In this document: piece by piece, positions 33,270-42,407 of the stretch
Numbering within the stretch: the stretch's first letter is position 1
Layout of the letters: the number at the start of each line of letters is the position of its first letter
Assembly: GCF_900188025.1 (NCBI RefSeq)
Contig: NZ_FZNO01000002.1
Span: 245,358 to 309,357 of the forward strand
Source of the DNA: Blastococcus mobilis
GTDB taxonomy: Bacteria > Actinomycetota > Actinomycetes > Mycobacteriales > Geodermatophilaceae
Direction: 5' to 3'
DNA: 64,000 bases
Notes under the pieces: generated by a model
Databases searched by the model: none
What the model was told of the DNA's origin: nothing
Seen by the model: the letters and a program-made list of their open reading frames with translations, nothing else
Made by a program: the position numbers and the translations under genes

Positions 33270-33500
33270 TCAGCCCTGGGGGCCGGTGGCGTCCGCTGCT
33301 CCGGGTCGCCTGCTCTCGGGACCCTCCCCCGCGCCGCCCTCCGGGACATGGGTGACGTCGTCGGACATGCCGCCCTGCGCCGCGCGCGGTGACTGCTCGG
33401 GAGCGGCGGTCACCTGGTCCTTCTCGGGGCGCTCGCCGGGCACGCCCTCCTCCTTGCTCGGGTCGTTGACGCCGCCGTAGGGACGGCCGGTTTCGGTCAT
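33270..33500 (-). CDS. Small hydrophilic hypothetical protein
   Basis: A 76-residue protein rich in Gly, Pro, Glu and Asp (MTETGRPYGGVNDPSKEEG). It is probably disordered. The ATG at 33500 has GGGAG seven bases upstream. It has the composition of small stress-related actinobacterial proteins, but no family is recognised. Confidence 0.55.
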   Translation of the reverse strand: MTETGRPYGGVNDPSKEEGVPGERPEKDQVTAAPEQSPRAAQGGMSDDVTHVPEGGAGEGPESRRPGAADATGPQG

Positions 33501-33753
33501 CACTGCACTCCCTCGTCCGAGTCGTGCGCTGCTCTCCGGTCATAGCCGTGATGGCCCCGACGCAACCCGCCGGGCGACAGCTTGTCCGCGGGATTTCCCC
33601 GGTGTCCGGTGGCGTGATCCGGTCGGAGCACGGAGCGCTCGTCGGCGTGGTCCCTCACGAGGCGTGCCGCCGCGCCGCCACCGAAGAGATTACGGAGCGC
33701 AACTGTGGCCCAGGTCTCGATCGGCGGCGCTCGGGGCCGGCCATCGGATAGGC

Positions 33754-33774
33754 GGTGGTGAGGGGCTCACCACC
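33754..33774. other. Perfect hairpin upstream of the riboswitch
   Basis: Arms GGTGGTGAG and CTCACCACC with a GGG loop, in a 580-bp gene-free region. It lies about 140 bases before the riboswitch. It could terminate readthrough from upstream or mark an earlier leader. No T-tract. Confidence 0.4.
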
Positions 33775-33910
33775 GTCCGACGGTGAGCCGGTGAGCGTCG
33801 CTGCGGAGCCCCGTCGTGCCGGTCGGACCCCTGCTGCGGACCGCCCAGTACGTCCCTACCGTTCTCGCCGTCCGGCCGGGCCCCCACCGTCACCGACCGC
33901 GTGACTCCCC

Positions 33911-34056
33911 CGCCGGACGCCGCCGAACCGGGCGTGAGCGCTGCTGACGCCCGGACCGGGGACCCACCGCAGTACTGGGGTGAAGCGCGGGCCGGAGTGA
34001 GATCCGGCGCGCCGGGCGAGTTCCCCGCCCGAACCCGACAGCTAACTCGGTAGGCG
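33911..34056 (+). promoter_or_regulatory. Cyclic di-AMP riboswitch (ydaO/yuaA class)
   Basis: A leader RNA just before the NlpC/P60 gene contains the conserved ydaO-class elements in order: GCCGAACCGG, a GGGGACCCACCG block, GGGGTGAAGCG, and the near-invariant end GACAGCTAACTCGGTAGGCG. This class binds c-di-AMP and in actinobacteria typically switches off cell-wall hydrolase genes at high ligand. Both the motif and the downstream gene type fit. Confidence 0.93.
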
Positions 34057-34084
34057 GCTGTGGAGAACAGGAGATCCGTCGTCC

Positions 34085-34612
34085 ATGACGACTACCCGCA
34101 TGCCCAGATCCGGTTCACTTCCCGCCGTCCGGCGGGCCGCCCTCGTGCTCCTCGCGGGCGCCGGAGTCGCCCTCAGTCCCCTCCCCGCCCAGGCGGCCGC
34201 TGGGGGTGGTGGCCCGTCCTCCGCCGCGGTGGCGGCCGCCCCGGCCGCCGCTGCGGCCAGCTCCGCCGCACAGACCGTCGTCAGCACCGCGCTGGCCCAG
34301 AAGGGCAAGCCCTACGTCTGGGCCGGCGCCGGCCCCAACTCCTACGACTGCTCCGGGTTGACGCAGCGCGCCTTCGCGGCGGCCGGCGTCAAGCTCCCGC
34401 ACTCGTCCCGCATGCAGTCGAAGATGGGCGCGCCGGTGTCGCGGAACGCCCTGCGTCCCGGTGACCTGGTGTTCTTCTACAACCCGGTCAGCCACGTCGG
34501 CATCTACATCGGCAACGGGCAGATGGTGCACGCGCCGAGGGCCGGGGACGTCGTCAAGGTCTCGAGCTTCGACCGCATGCCGGGCTTCCACTCGGCCCGC
34601 CGGCTCGCCTGA
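34085..34612 (+). CDS. Secreted NlpC/P60 peptidoglycan endopeptidase
   Basis: A 175-residue exported hydrolase. A signal peptide covers about residues 1-38 (RAALVLLAGAGVALSPLPAQA). An Ala-rich linker follows, then the NlpC/P60 domain: catalytic Cys in NSYDCSGLTQ, His in SHVGIYIGNG and third polar residue His in MVHAPR. It cuts peptide stems of peptidoglycan. It lies directly behind a c-di-AMP riboswitch and ends in a perfect terminator, so it is a self-contained, ligand-controlled unit. Confidence 0.94.
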   Translation: MTTTRMPRSGSLPAVRRAALVLLAGAGVALSPLPAQAAAGGGGPSSAAVAAAPAAAAASSAAQTVVSTALAQKGKPYVWAGAGPNSYDCSGLTQRAFAAAGVKLPHSSRMQSKMGAPVSRNALRPGDLVFFYNPVSHVGIYIGNGQMVHAPRAGDVVKVSSFDRMPGFHSARRLA

Positions 34613-34616
34613 GATC

Positions 34617-34650
34617 GCCCGGGTGCCCCGGCCGTTCGGGGCACCCGGGC
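34617..34650 (+). terminator. Terminator after the NlpC/P60 gene
   Basis: A perfect 14-bp stem, GCCCGGGTGCCCCG with CGGGGCACCCGGGC, and a six-base loop lies four bases past the stop. It separates two convergent genes and can work in both directions. Confidence 0.9.
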
Positions 34651-34666
34651 CCTGCCCTCCGCCGGA

Positions 34667-35623
34667 TCAGGCGGGGGTGAGCACTCGCACGGGTGTGCCG
34701 GCCAGGAAGGCGGCGACGTCCTCCACGGCCTCGCGGTAGAAGACCTCGTAGGTGCCGCGGGTGACGTAGCCCAGGTGCGGCGTCAGGACGGCGCGACGCA
34801 GGTCCCGCAGCGGGTGGTCGCGCGGCAGCGGCTCCTGGTCGTACACGTCGATGCCCGCACCGGCGATGCGTCCCTCGCGGAGGACGTCGATGAGGGCGCC
34901 CTCCTCGACGATGGGGCCTCGGCTGGTGTTCACGAAGACGGCGGTGTGCTTCATCAGGGCGAAGTCGTCGGCGGTGATGAGGCCGCGGGTGCGCCTGGAC
35001 CAGAGCAGGTGGACGGTGACGACGTCGGCGGTGGCGAACAGCTCGTCCCTCTCGACACGGCGGACGCCGTGCTCGGCGGCGCGCTCGTCGGTGAGGTTCT
35101 GGCTCCAGGCGACGACGTCCATGCCGAAGGCCCGGCCCACCGTGGCGACCTGGGTGCCGATCCGCCCGAGGCCGACGACGCCGAGCGTGTGCCCCGAGAG
35201 GTCGCCGCCGATGGTCTGCTGCCAACCGCCGGCGCGCATGCCGGCGTCCTCCTGCGGGATGTGGCGGAGGGTCGCGAGGATCAGGCCCCAGGTGAGTTCC
35301 GGCGTGGCCGTCGCGTGGGAGCCGGTGCCGCAGACGGTGATGCCCAGGGCGGAGGCGGCCTCGACGTCGATGGACTTGTTCCGCATCCCGGTGGTCACCA
35401 GCAACTGGAGGTTGGGCAGCCGCTCCAGCACCTCCCGCGGAAAGCGCGTGCGCTCCCGCATGGCGAGGACGACGTCGAAGATCTGGAGCCGGGCGACGAG
35501 GGCGTCGGGCTCGGCGACGTGGTCGTGGAACTCGACGACCTCGAGGGACTCGGGAACCTGCGACCAGTCGGTGAACGTGTGCGCCACGGACTGGTAGTCG
35601 TCGAGGACGGCGATGCGGTGCAT
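34667..35623 (-). CDS. D-2-hydroxyacid dehydrogenase (NAD-dependent)
   Basis: A 318-residue oxidoreductase. The NAD-binding loop is LGVVGLGRIGTQVA. Catalytic residues are visible as Arg in VNTSRGPIVEE, Glu in GIDVYDQEPLP and His in LTPHLGYVTR. It reduces a 2-oxoacid or oxidises a D-2-hydroxyacid; members include phosphoglycerate and hydroxypyruvate dehydrogenases, and the length without an ACT domain argues against SerA. No strong ribosome site precedes ATG 35623. Confidence 0.9.
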   Translation of the reverse strand: MHRIAVLDDYQSVAHTFTDWSQVPESLEVVEFHDHVAEPDALVARLQIFDVVLAMRERTRFPREVLERLPNLQLLVTTGMRNKSIDVEAASALGITVCGTGSHATATPELTWGLILATLRHIPQEDAGMRAGGWQQTIGGDLSGHTLGVVGLGRIGTQVATVGRAFGMDVVAWSQNLTDERAAEHGVRRVERDELFATADVVTVHLLWSRRTRGLITADDFALMKHTAVFVNTSRGPIVEEGALIDVLREGRIAGAGIDVYDQEPLPRDHPLRDLRRAVLTPHLGYVTRGTYEVFYREAVEDVAAFLAGTPVRVLTPA

Positions 35624-35666
35624 GGGTGTGGGTCTACTGCACGGAGGCCCTCGCGCGACAGACGAC

Positions 35667-35697
35667 GGCCCCCGCCCGCGGTGTGCGGGCAGGGGCC
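35667..35697 (-). terminator. Terminator hairpin between two minus-strand genes
   Basis: GGCCCCCGCCCGC pairs with GTGCGGGCAGGGGCC through a short GGT loop, with one mismatch. It follows the small gene at 35712-35870 and precedes the dehydrogenase start, so it probably separates the two transcripts. Confidence 0.65.
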
Positions 35698-35711
35698 GAT
35701 GCCTGTCAGGG

Positions 35712-35870
35712 TCAGTAGGAACCGCCGGTGCGGCCGGTGCCACCCTTGTTCTTGTTCTGGAAGTCCGCGATCATCTTCTTGATCTTGGCCTGGTTCTGCG
35801 GCTTGCGGGCCTCCTGCAGCACCTTCGCCGCGACGCCCGACGCGATGAGCTTCCGGATCATGCCTGCCAT
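35712..35870 (-). CDS. Small basic hypothetical protein
   Basis: A 52-residue protein starting MAGMIRKLIASG with GAGGAGG nine bases upstream. It is Lys-rich with a Gly-rich end (KNKGGTGRTGGSY). The strong ribosome site and following terminator support expression. It resembles short conserved actinobacterial proteins of unknown function. Confidence 0.7.
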   Translation of the reverse strand: MAGMIRKLIASGVAAKVLQEARKPQNQAKIKKMIADFQNKNKGGTGRTGGSY

Positions 35871-35981
35871 GTTCGCCTCCTCGTGGTTGACCGACCCCCT
35901 CGGTGCCCGAACGAACGGGGGGCCAACCACGCTCCCGTCCGTGTCGACCGATCGTGCGAGTCGCTGGGTGAGGATGTCCTC

Positions 35982-37397
35982 ATGCCGCTGACGATGCACC
36001 GCTCCCATCGGGTCGCCGGCGCCCTCGTCGGGTCTGCCGTCGGTGATGCGCTCGGGGCTCCGTTCGAGTTCGGTCCGCCCGGCCAGTTCTCGGCCCGCTT
36101 CCCCACGCCGGTCCGGGGCTCGCGGACGGAGATGTGCGGCGGCGGGTCGCTCGGGTGGGAGCCGGGCGAGTTCACCGACGACACCCAGATGGCACTACTG
36201 GTCGCCGAGTCGCTGCTGGAGAGCAACGGCCTCGACGAGGCGGATCTGTTCGACCGGTTCCTGCGCTGGGCGGCCGCCGACCCACCGGACATCGGCAACC
36301 AGACCCGCGCCGTGCTCACCTCCGGGCGGCCGTGGGACTCCGCGGCGGCCGAGCACTTCGCTTCGGGCGGCCGCGCCGCCGGCAACGGCTCGCTGATGCG
36401 GGCGACGCCGGCGGCGATCTGGTTCTCCCGGTTCGGCGCGGAGGCGTCCGCGGATGCCGCGCGACGGGTTTCTGCGCTGACGCACGGCGATCCGGCGGCC
36501 GGCGAGGGATGCGTGGTGTTCCACGAGCTGCTGCGGGTGGCGCTGGACGGCGGCGATCCCCTGGCCGCGGTTCCTGCTGCGCTGTCGCTGGTGGCGCCTG
36601 AGCACCGGGGAAAGTGGACGGCGGTGCTGGATCCGGGCTGGACGCCGGAGCAGGCGACGGAATCCAACGGTGCGGTGTGGCCGACGCTCGGCACTGCGGT
36701 GTGGGCGCTGCGGCACGGGCGCGACTTCGCCGACGCGATGCGGCTGGTGATCGACCTCGGCGGGGACACCGACACGGTGGCCTGCGTCGCCGGCGGGCTG
36801 GCGGGTGCGGTGTTCGGCATGGGCGGGATCCCGATGCGCTGGTCGTCGGCGGTGCACGGCTGGGTGCCCGGGTTCGGCGATCGACGGTGGGGGTTGGCGG
36901 ATCTGCAGGAGCTCGCGGCGGCGCTCGACGGGAAGCCGCTGCAGCGGTACGAGCCGGGTGTCATCCCCCGGATCGGGCCGGCGGAGGTGCTACCGGGTAT
37001 CTGGGCGGGCAACCTGGACGGCGCCCGGTACAGCGAGGAGGACTTCGCCGTCATCTCGCTGTGCCGGCTCGGCGACCCGTTCCCGCACGAGGTGCACCGC
37101 ATGGCCTACATCGCGGACGACGACTACAACGCCGACGTCGACACCGTGCTGGCCGACGTCCTCGACGACATGGCGGCGCTGCGCGCAGAAGGCCACCGGC
37201 TGCTGGTGCACTGCCACGGCGGCGCCTCGCGGACCGGCCTGGTGCTGCGTGCCTGGCTGCGGCGGACCGAAGGCATGTCGGCGCAGGAGGCGACGGACCA
37301 CGTCGCCGAACGCTGGCCGCACCTCGGCCTCTGGAACGCCAGCTTCACCGCCGCACTGGAACGGGTGAGCCCGTCGAGCCCGAGTGGCACTCCCTGA
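35982..37397 (+). CDS. ADP-ribosylglycohydrolase fused to a dual-specificity phosphatase-like domain
   Basis: A 471-residue fusion. Residues 1-310 are a DraG/ADP-ribosylglycohydrolase: GDALGAPFEF, FTDDTQMALLVAESLL and DLGGDTDTVACVAGG carry the dinuclear magnesium ligands. Residues 325-460 are a Cys-phosphatase fold with the HCx5R site VHCHGGASRTG. The first domain removes ADP-ribose; the second may hydrolyse a phosphoester on the same or a related substrate. The adjacent downstream gene is a HAD phosphatase of RNA-repair type 43 bases away, which suggests a nucleotide or ADP-ribose processing pair. Confidence 0.9.
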   Translation: MPLTMHRSHRVAGALVGSAVGDALGAPFEFGPPGQFSARFPTPVRGSRTEMCGGGSLGWEPGEFTDDTQMALLVAESLLESNGLDEADLFDRFLRWAAADPPDIGNQTRAVLTSGRPWDSAAAEHFASGGRAAGNGSLMRATPAAIWFSRFGAEASADAARRVSALTHGDPAAGEGCVVFHELLRVALDGGDPLAAVPAALSLVAPEHRGKWTAVLDPGWTPEQATESNGAVWPTLGTAVWALRHGRDFADAMRLVIDLGGDTDTVACVAGGLAGAVFGMGGIPMRWSSAVHGWVPGFGDRRWGLADLQELAAALDGKPLQRYEPGVIPRIGPAEVLPGIWAGNLDGARYSEEDFAVISLCRLGDPFPHEVHRMAYIADDDYNADVDTVLADVLDDMAALRAEGHRLLVHCHGGASRTGLVLRAWLRRTEGMSAQEATDHVAERWPHLGLWNASFTAALERVSPSSPSGTP

Positions 37398-37439
37398 ACA
37401 TGCGAACCCGGTCTGCTGCCACGACCTGAAGGAAGCCGC

Positions 37440-37958
37440 ATGCCCCCGACCAGCGACGTCCCGATCCTCCTGCTGGACGTCGACGGCGTGCTCAACGCGG
37501 CCCGCCTCGACCTGCCCGAGGGCTGGCGACGCGGCACGTTCAACGGGTTCGTGCTGTCGTGGGACCCGACCGTCACGGCCCGGCTGCGCGAGCTGCACGA
37601 CTCCGGCCGGGTGGAGATCCAGTGGCTCACCACCTGGACGACGAACGCCGACCGGCTGCTGGCCGAGCCGATGGGGCTGCCGCGCGGGCTGAAGACCCAC
37701 GCCCCGGCCGACGCGGCACCGACGGGTTTCCTCGGGCCGCTCGGTGGCCGGTCGGGCTGGTGGAAGCTGGAACTGGCCCGCGAGGTCGCCGAGGCGGAGC
37801 CGGACCGGCGGATCATCTGGATCGACGACGACCTGGCCGAGCAGGCCGCGGACACCGGTGACTGGCTCGCCGCCCATCCGCACGTGCTGGTGGTCGCCCC
37901 GGATCTGTTCGTCGGGCTCACCCACGAGCAGCTCGACGCGATCGAGGCGTGGCTGTGA
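37440..37958 (+). CDS. HAD-like phosphatase of the SAK RNA-repair type
   Basis: A 172-residue HAD-fold protein. Motif I is LLLDVDGVLNAA (DxD), motif II is WLTTW and the acidic motif IV is IIWIDDDLAE. It matches the HAD domain first described in Swiss-army-knife RNA repair proteins, here as a free-standing gene. GAAGGAAG precedes ATG 37440. It follows the ADP-ribosylglycohydrolase fusion, probably in one operon. Confidence 0.82.
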   Translation: MPPTSDVPILLLDVDGVLNAARLDLPEGWRRGTFNGFVLSWDPTVTARLRELHDSGRVEIQWLTTWTTNADRLLAEPMGLPRGLKTHAPADAAPTGFLGPLGGRSGWWKLELAREVAEAEPDRRIIWIDDDLAEQAADTGDWLAAHPHVLVVAPDLFVGLTHEQLDAIEAWL

Positions 37959-37976
37959 GGGGAGCTTCGAGCCCCC

Positions 37977-40022
37977 TCACCAGGTGTCGACGTGCGGCCG
38001 CACCCGCCCGGCCGGCCGCGGCGTGTCCGCGACCTCCCGGGTGAGCGTGGTGATCCAGCGGCGGGTGTCGGCGGGGTCGATGACGTCGTCGATCTCCCAG
38101 TGCGCGGCGACGTTGAGCCCGGTGCCGTTCTCGTACGCGGCGGCGACGGCGGCCTCGTAGGCGGCCTGCCGCGCGTCGTCGTCCTCGATCGCCTCCAGTT
38201 CCCGACGCATGCCGAGCCGGACGGCGCCCTCCAGCCCCATCGGGCCGAACTCGCTGGTCGGCCAGCCGACGGCGAACCGCGGCACCTTCATGCTGCCGCC
38301 GGCCATCGCCTGCGCACCGAGCCCGTACGCCTTGCGGACGACGACCGTGCCGATCGGCACCGACAGGTTCGCGCCGATGACGAACAGCCGCGAGAAGTGC
38401 CGCACGGTCGCCGTCTTCTCCGACTCGGTGCCGACCATGAAGCGCGGGGTGTCGCAGAGGGAGACGACCGGGAGTCCGTGGGCGTCGCACAGCTGCAGGA
38501 AGCGGGCTGCCTTGTCGGCGGCGTCGGCGTCGATGGCCCCGCCGAGGTGGGTGGGCACGTTGGCGAGAACGCCGATCGGCGCGCCCTCGACCCGCGCGAG
38601 GGCGGTGATCATCCCGGTGCCCCAGCCGTCGCGGAGCTCGAGCACGCTGTCCTCGTCCGCGATCGCGTTCAGGACCGCGCGCATGTCGTAGACCCGCTTG
38701 CGGTTCTCGGGCACCAGGTGGCGCGCGAGCCGCGGGTCGGGCGCTGTCCAGTCGTCGACCGGACCCTGGAAGTAGGAGAGGTACCGCTTCGCCGCGGCGA
38801 CGGCGGCGGCATCGTCGGCGACGCGGATGTCGACGACGCCGTTGGCGTGCTGAACGTCGATCGGGCCGATCTCCTCGGGGGCGACGACGCCGAGCCCGCC
38901 GCCCTCGATCATCGCCGGGCCGCCCATGCCGATGTTCGCGTCCTCGGTGGCGATGACGACGTCGCAGGTGCCGAGCAGCGCGGCGTTGCCCGCGAAGCAC
39001 CGGCCGCTGGCGATGCCGACGGTCGGCACCAGGCCGGAGAGCCGGCCGAACAGCGTGAACGCCATGGTGTCGAGCGCGGAAACGACCGGGAGGTCGACGT
39101 CGCCCGGTCGCCCACCACCGCCCTCGGCGAACAGCACGACGGGCAGCCGGCGCTTCTCGGCGAGCTCGAACAGCCGGTCCTTCTTGAGGTGGCCGCGCAT
39201 CCCCTGGGTGCCGGCCAGCACGGTGTAGTCGTAGGACACGACGACGGCCGCGCTGCGCTCCCGGCCGACCAGGTCGCCGTTGACGTCGGCGAGCCCGCCG
39301 ACGACGCCGTCGGCCGGCGTCTTATGCTGGAGCTCCTCCCTGCTCCGGCGGCGCTCCTGCGCGGCGAAGACGAGCGGGCCGTACTCGAGGAAGCTGCCCT
39401 CGTCGACGAGGTCGGCGAGGTTCTCCCGCGCGGTGCGCCGTCCCTGGGCGTGCCGGCGCCGGACGGGGCCGGGGCGGTGCGCGTCGAGGCCCATCTCGTG
39501 GCGGCGGCGGACCTCCGCGAGGTCGGGGCGGTCGGCGTCGAGGTCGATCTCGCCGGCCTCGTGCTGGCGGTCCCCGTCGGAGTGCTCGACCGTGGCGAGC
39601 AGCTGGCGCTGGCGGCCGGCCTGCGTGCCCCGGAGGACGGGGACGCCCGCGGTCTCGGCAAGGGCCCGGGCGCGAACCTTGTCGCCGAAGAGGTCGAGGG
39701 TGCCGGGCGGTGGGCCGACGAACGTGAGGCCGGCTTTCGCGCAGGCGTCGGCCAGGGCGGGGTTCTCCGAGAGGAAGCCGTAGCCGGGGTGGAGCAGGTC
39801 GCAGCCCGTCGCGGTCGCGGCGGTGACCACCGCGGCCACGTCCAGGTAGGCGGCCGGGCCGGTGCCGGGGAGGACGTGGCTCTCGTCGGCGGCGGTGAGG
39901 TGCGCGGCGTCGGGCTCGTCGGCGGCGGTGACGGCGACGGAGGTGAGGCCCTCGGCGGCCGCGGCGCGGGCGAGGCGGACGGCGATCTCTCCGCGGTTGG
40001 CGATCAGCAGGCGGTCGGCCAC
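37977..40022 (-). pseudogene. Acyl-CoA carboxylase fusion with in-frame loss of ATP-grasp and biotin domains
   Basis: Relatives are single polypeptides of biotin carboxylase, BCCP and carboxyltransferase. Here residues 1-135 are only the N-terminal lobe of biotin carboxylase (RLLIANRGEIAVRLARAA, LHPGYGFLSEN). Near 39600-39625 the sequence jumps to the end of BCCP and the linker (QLLATVEHSDG, IDLDADRPDLAEV). A full carboxyltransferase follows (RRTARENLADLVDEGSF, GGSMKVPRFAVGWPTSEFG). The ATP-grasp catalytic core and the biotinyl-lysine MKM site are absent, so it cannot carboxylate alone. The frame is intact, so a carboxyltransferase could still be made. GTG 40022 is the likely start. Confidence 0.75.
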
Positions 40023-40097
40023 CCGGCGATGCTCGCACGCCGCCACGGCAGCTCTGTGCCGGCCGTCACCGTGCGCTGCGGCCCCACGCACCGGGGT

Positions 40098-41303
40098 TCA
40101 GACGGGGACGGGCACCCCGATGACGATCTCGCTGTCATCGGGCCGGAACGTTCGCCATCGTCCGCCGGGATCTCGTTCGACGCGGAACCCGTGATGGACC
40201 TTGGTGTGGTGCCGTTCGCACAACAGGGCTGAGTTCTCGAGCGAGGTCTCCCCGCCGAAGATCCAGTGCTGGAGATGGTGGACGTCGCAGTAGTACTTCG
40301 GCGCGGCGCAGCCGGCGAAGACGCAGGCCTGGTCGCGGAGCTCGACGGCCTTGCGGAGATGCGGCGGCACGACCCGCTTGGTGCGGCCCATGTTCAGCGG
40401 CATGCCGTGCTCGTCGATGACGACCGGGGTGATGCTGCCGTCGCAGGCCAGCGCGCGTGCCGTGGCCGACGAGACGAGGCCCCCGAAGCCGGTGGTCGCG
40501 GCGGCCCGGCCGGTGGCCGGGTCGAGCAGGTCGTCGACCGGGATCGTGACGATGACGTTCGGCTTGACCGTCCGCAGGAACGGGAGGTCCCCGGAGGCCA
40601 GTTGGTTGTCGGCCAGCTGCACCATCGCGTCGGCGAGCTGCTGGGCGCGGGTCCGCATGTCGCCCCTGGGTCGGTCGGCCTGAGTGATCGCCTCCAGCGC
40701 CGCCTGCAGCTTCTCGCCGCCGATGGCGTCGAGCTGACCGCGGACGACAACGGTGCCGTCGGAGAACTTCGACAGGGTCAGCGACCGCTCGTCGGTGGGG
40801 TCGGGCTCGGGGCCGTCGGGGTCGAGGCGCGACAGGTAGTGGTGCACCACGCGGGTCAGCTGCGCGATCGCTCGCTCCGCGGCGACGGCGGCGAGGGTCC
40901 GGTCGACCTCGGCGAGGTCGATGTCCTGCGCCAGTGCCGCCGTCCGCCGGTCCTCCTTCACCACCGGCGCGACGACCGCGACCTGTTCGGCCGTCACGGC
41001 GCCGTCCTCGAATGCCGCTGCCAGGGCGGGAAGGTGCTCCAGCGCCCGGCCGTTCCGGACCAGCTGCCCGGCCGCGGCGGGGCTCAGCCGACCGTGGCCG
41101 CGCAGCCACGACTGCATGGACTTCAGGCCGTCGTCCTCGGGTGCCTGCTGGAGCTCCGCGGCACGTACCGAGCGGGCCAGCTGGGCGTCGAGACGGTTCC
41201 GTGCCTCGAGGATCTCGGTGATCCGGTCGAGCTGCTGCCGCGGTGCGAGGCTGCGGACGTCGTCCGCGGCGAGGGCGTCGAGGGCCGACTGCAACTCACC
41301 CAT
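40098..41303 (-). CDS. DUF222-HNH endonuclease
   Basis: A 401-residue protein of the DUF222-HNH group, often called 13E12 repeat family, present in many copies in Geodermatophilaceae and mycobacteria. The helical DUF222 region covers residues 1-300. The HNH site is CVFAGCAAPKYYCDVHHLQH and then NSALLCERHHTKVHHG, with zinc-coordinating cysteines. ATG 41303 has GGGGAGG upstream. These genes are thought to be selfish or recombination-related, but their role is not settled. Confidence 0.93.
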   Translation of the reverse strand: MGELQSALDALAADDVRSLAPRQQLDRITEILEARNRLDAQLARSVRAAELQQAPEDDGLKSMQSWLRGHGRLSPAAAGQLVRNGRALEHLPALAAAFEDGAVTAEQVAVVAPVVKEDRRTAALAQDIDLAEVDRTLAAVAAERAIAQLTRVVHHYLSRLDPDGPEPDPTDERSLTLSKFSDGTVVVRGQLDAIGGEKLQAALEAITQADRPRGDMRTRAQQLADAMVQLADNQLASGDLPFLRTVKPNVIVTIPVDDLLDPATGRAAATTGFGGLVSSATARALACDGSITPVVIDEHGMPLNMGRTKRVVPPHLRKAVELRDQACVFAGCAAPKYYCDVHHLQHWIFGGETSLENSALLCERHHTKVHHGFRVERDPGGRWRTFRPDDSEIVIGVPVPV

Positions 41304-41453
41304 CGCCACCTCCCCAGCCGTCGAACGTGTGTACGAATGCTATCGCGACATGGATGCTCTCGCACCATGAATCCACAGGTCAGAGGCGAGATTTCCCCGC
41401 GACCGGCCGCTCCGTCTCGTCGGGAGGCGGCAAGACCCGTAGCGTCCCCACCC

Positions 41454-42353
41454 ATGGCGGATCAAGCGTTCCGGACGGTGCTCGAGGGCGGTTCGTACTT
41501 CGAGGGGCCGCGGTGGCACGACGGCGAGTGGTGGGTCTCGGACTTCTACCGGCACACCGTCAGCCGGGTGACTCCTGGAGCCGGCGAGACCGTCGTCCTC
41601 GAGGTGGAGAACCAGCCCTCGGGGCTCGGCTGGCTGCCGGACGGCTCGCTGCTCGTCGTCTCGATGAAGGACCACCGGCTGCTGCGGGTGTCCGACGGGG
41701 AGGTGTCGACGCACGCCGACCTCTCGCACGTCTGCGGCGGACACCTCAACGACATGGTGGTCGACGCGTCCGGCCGGGCGTTCGTGGGCGACTTCGGCTT
41801 CGACCTGATGGGCGGCGGCGCGCCGGCCCAGGCGTCGCTGAAGCGGGTCGACCCGGACGGCACCGTCACCGTGGTGGCTGAGGGCCTGCGCTTCCCGAAC
41901 GGCTCGGTGATCACTCCGGACGGCGGCACGCTGATCGTCGGCGAGACGTGGGGCAACCGCTTCTCCGCCTTCGACATCGCCGCGGACGGCTCGCTGGGCA
42001 ACCGGCGGGTGTGGGCGGAGTTGGGACCCATGCCGGTGGGCGGCTCGATCCAGGAGCTGCTGGGCCAGATCGTCGTCGCCCCCGACGGGTGCACGCTGGA
42101 CGCCGAGGGGCACGTCTGGGTCGCCGACGGGTTCCGGTCGCGAGTGCTGCGCGTCGCGCCCGGCGGGGCGATCGTCGACGAGATCGCCGCGCCTGACGGG
42201 ATGGGCGTCTACGCCTGCGCGCTCGGTGGGGACGACGGCCGCACGCTGCTGATGTGCTGCGCACCGGACTTCTACGAGCACACGCGGGCGCCGGTGCGCG
42301 AGGCGGTGCTGGTGTCGACGGAGGTCGCCGTCCCGCACGCTGGCCTGCCCTGA
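41454..42353 (+). CDS. SMP-30/gluconolactonase-like beta-propeller enzyme
   Basis: A 299-residue six-bladed propeller of the SMP-30/LRE family. Characteristic segments are YFEGPRWHDGEWWVSDF, GGHLNDMVVDASGRAFVGDF, RFPNGSVITPDG and HVWVADGFRSRVLRV, which place the metal ligands Glu, Asn, Asn and Asp. It probably hydrolyses a sugar or aromatic lactone. No sugar-pathway genes are adjacent, so the substrate is open. Confidence 0.9.
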   Translation: MADQAFRTVLEGGSYFEGPRWHDGEWWVSDFYRHTVSRVTPGAGETVVLEVENQPSGLGWLPDGSLLVVSMKDHRLLRVSDGEVSTHADLSHVCGGHLNDMVVDASGRAFVGDFGFDLMGGGAPAQASLKRVDPDGTVTVVAEGLRFPNGSVITPDGGTLIVGETWGNRFSAFDIAADGSLGNRRVWAELGPMPVGGSIQELLGQIVVAPDGCTLDAEGHVWVADGFRSRVLRVAPGGAIVDEIAAPDGMGVYACALGGDDGRTLLMCCAPDFYEHTRAPVREAVLVSTEVAVPHAGLP

Positions 42354-42407
42354 CGTCCCTGCTCGTTCCCGCCGACGCACGTTCGGGATCAGAATCCGGG
42401 CGGTGCA

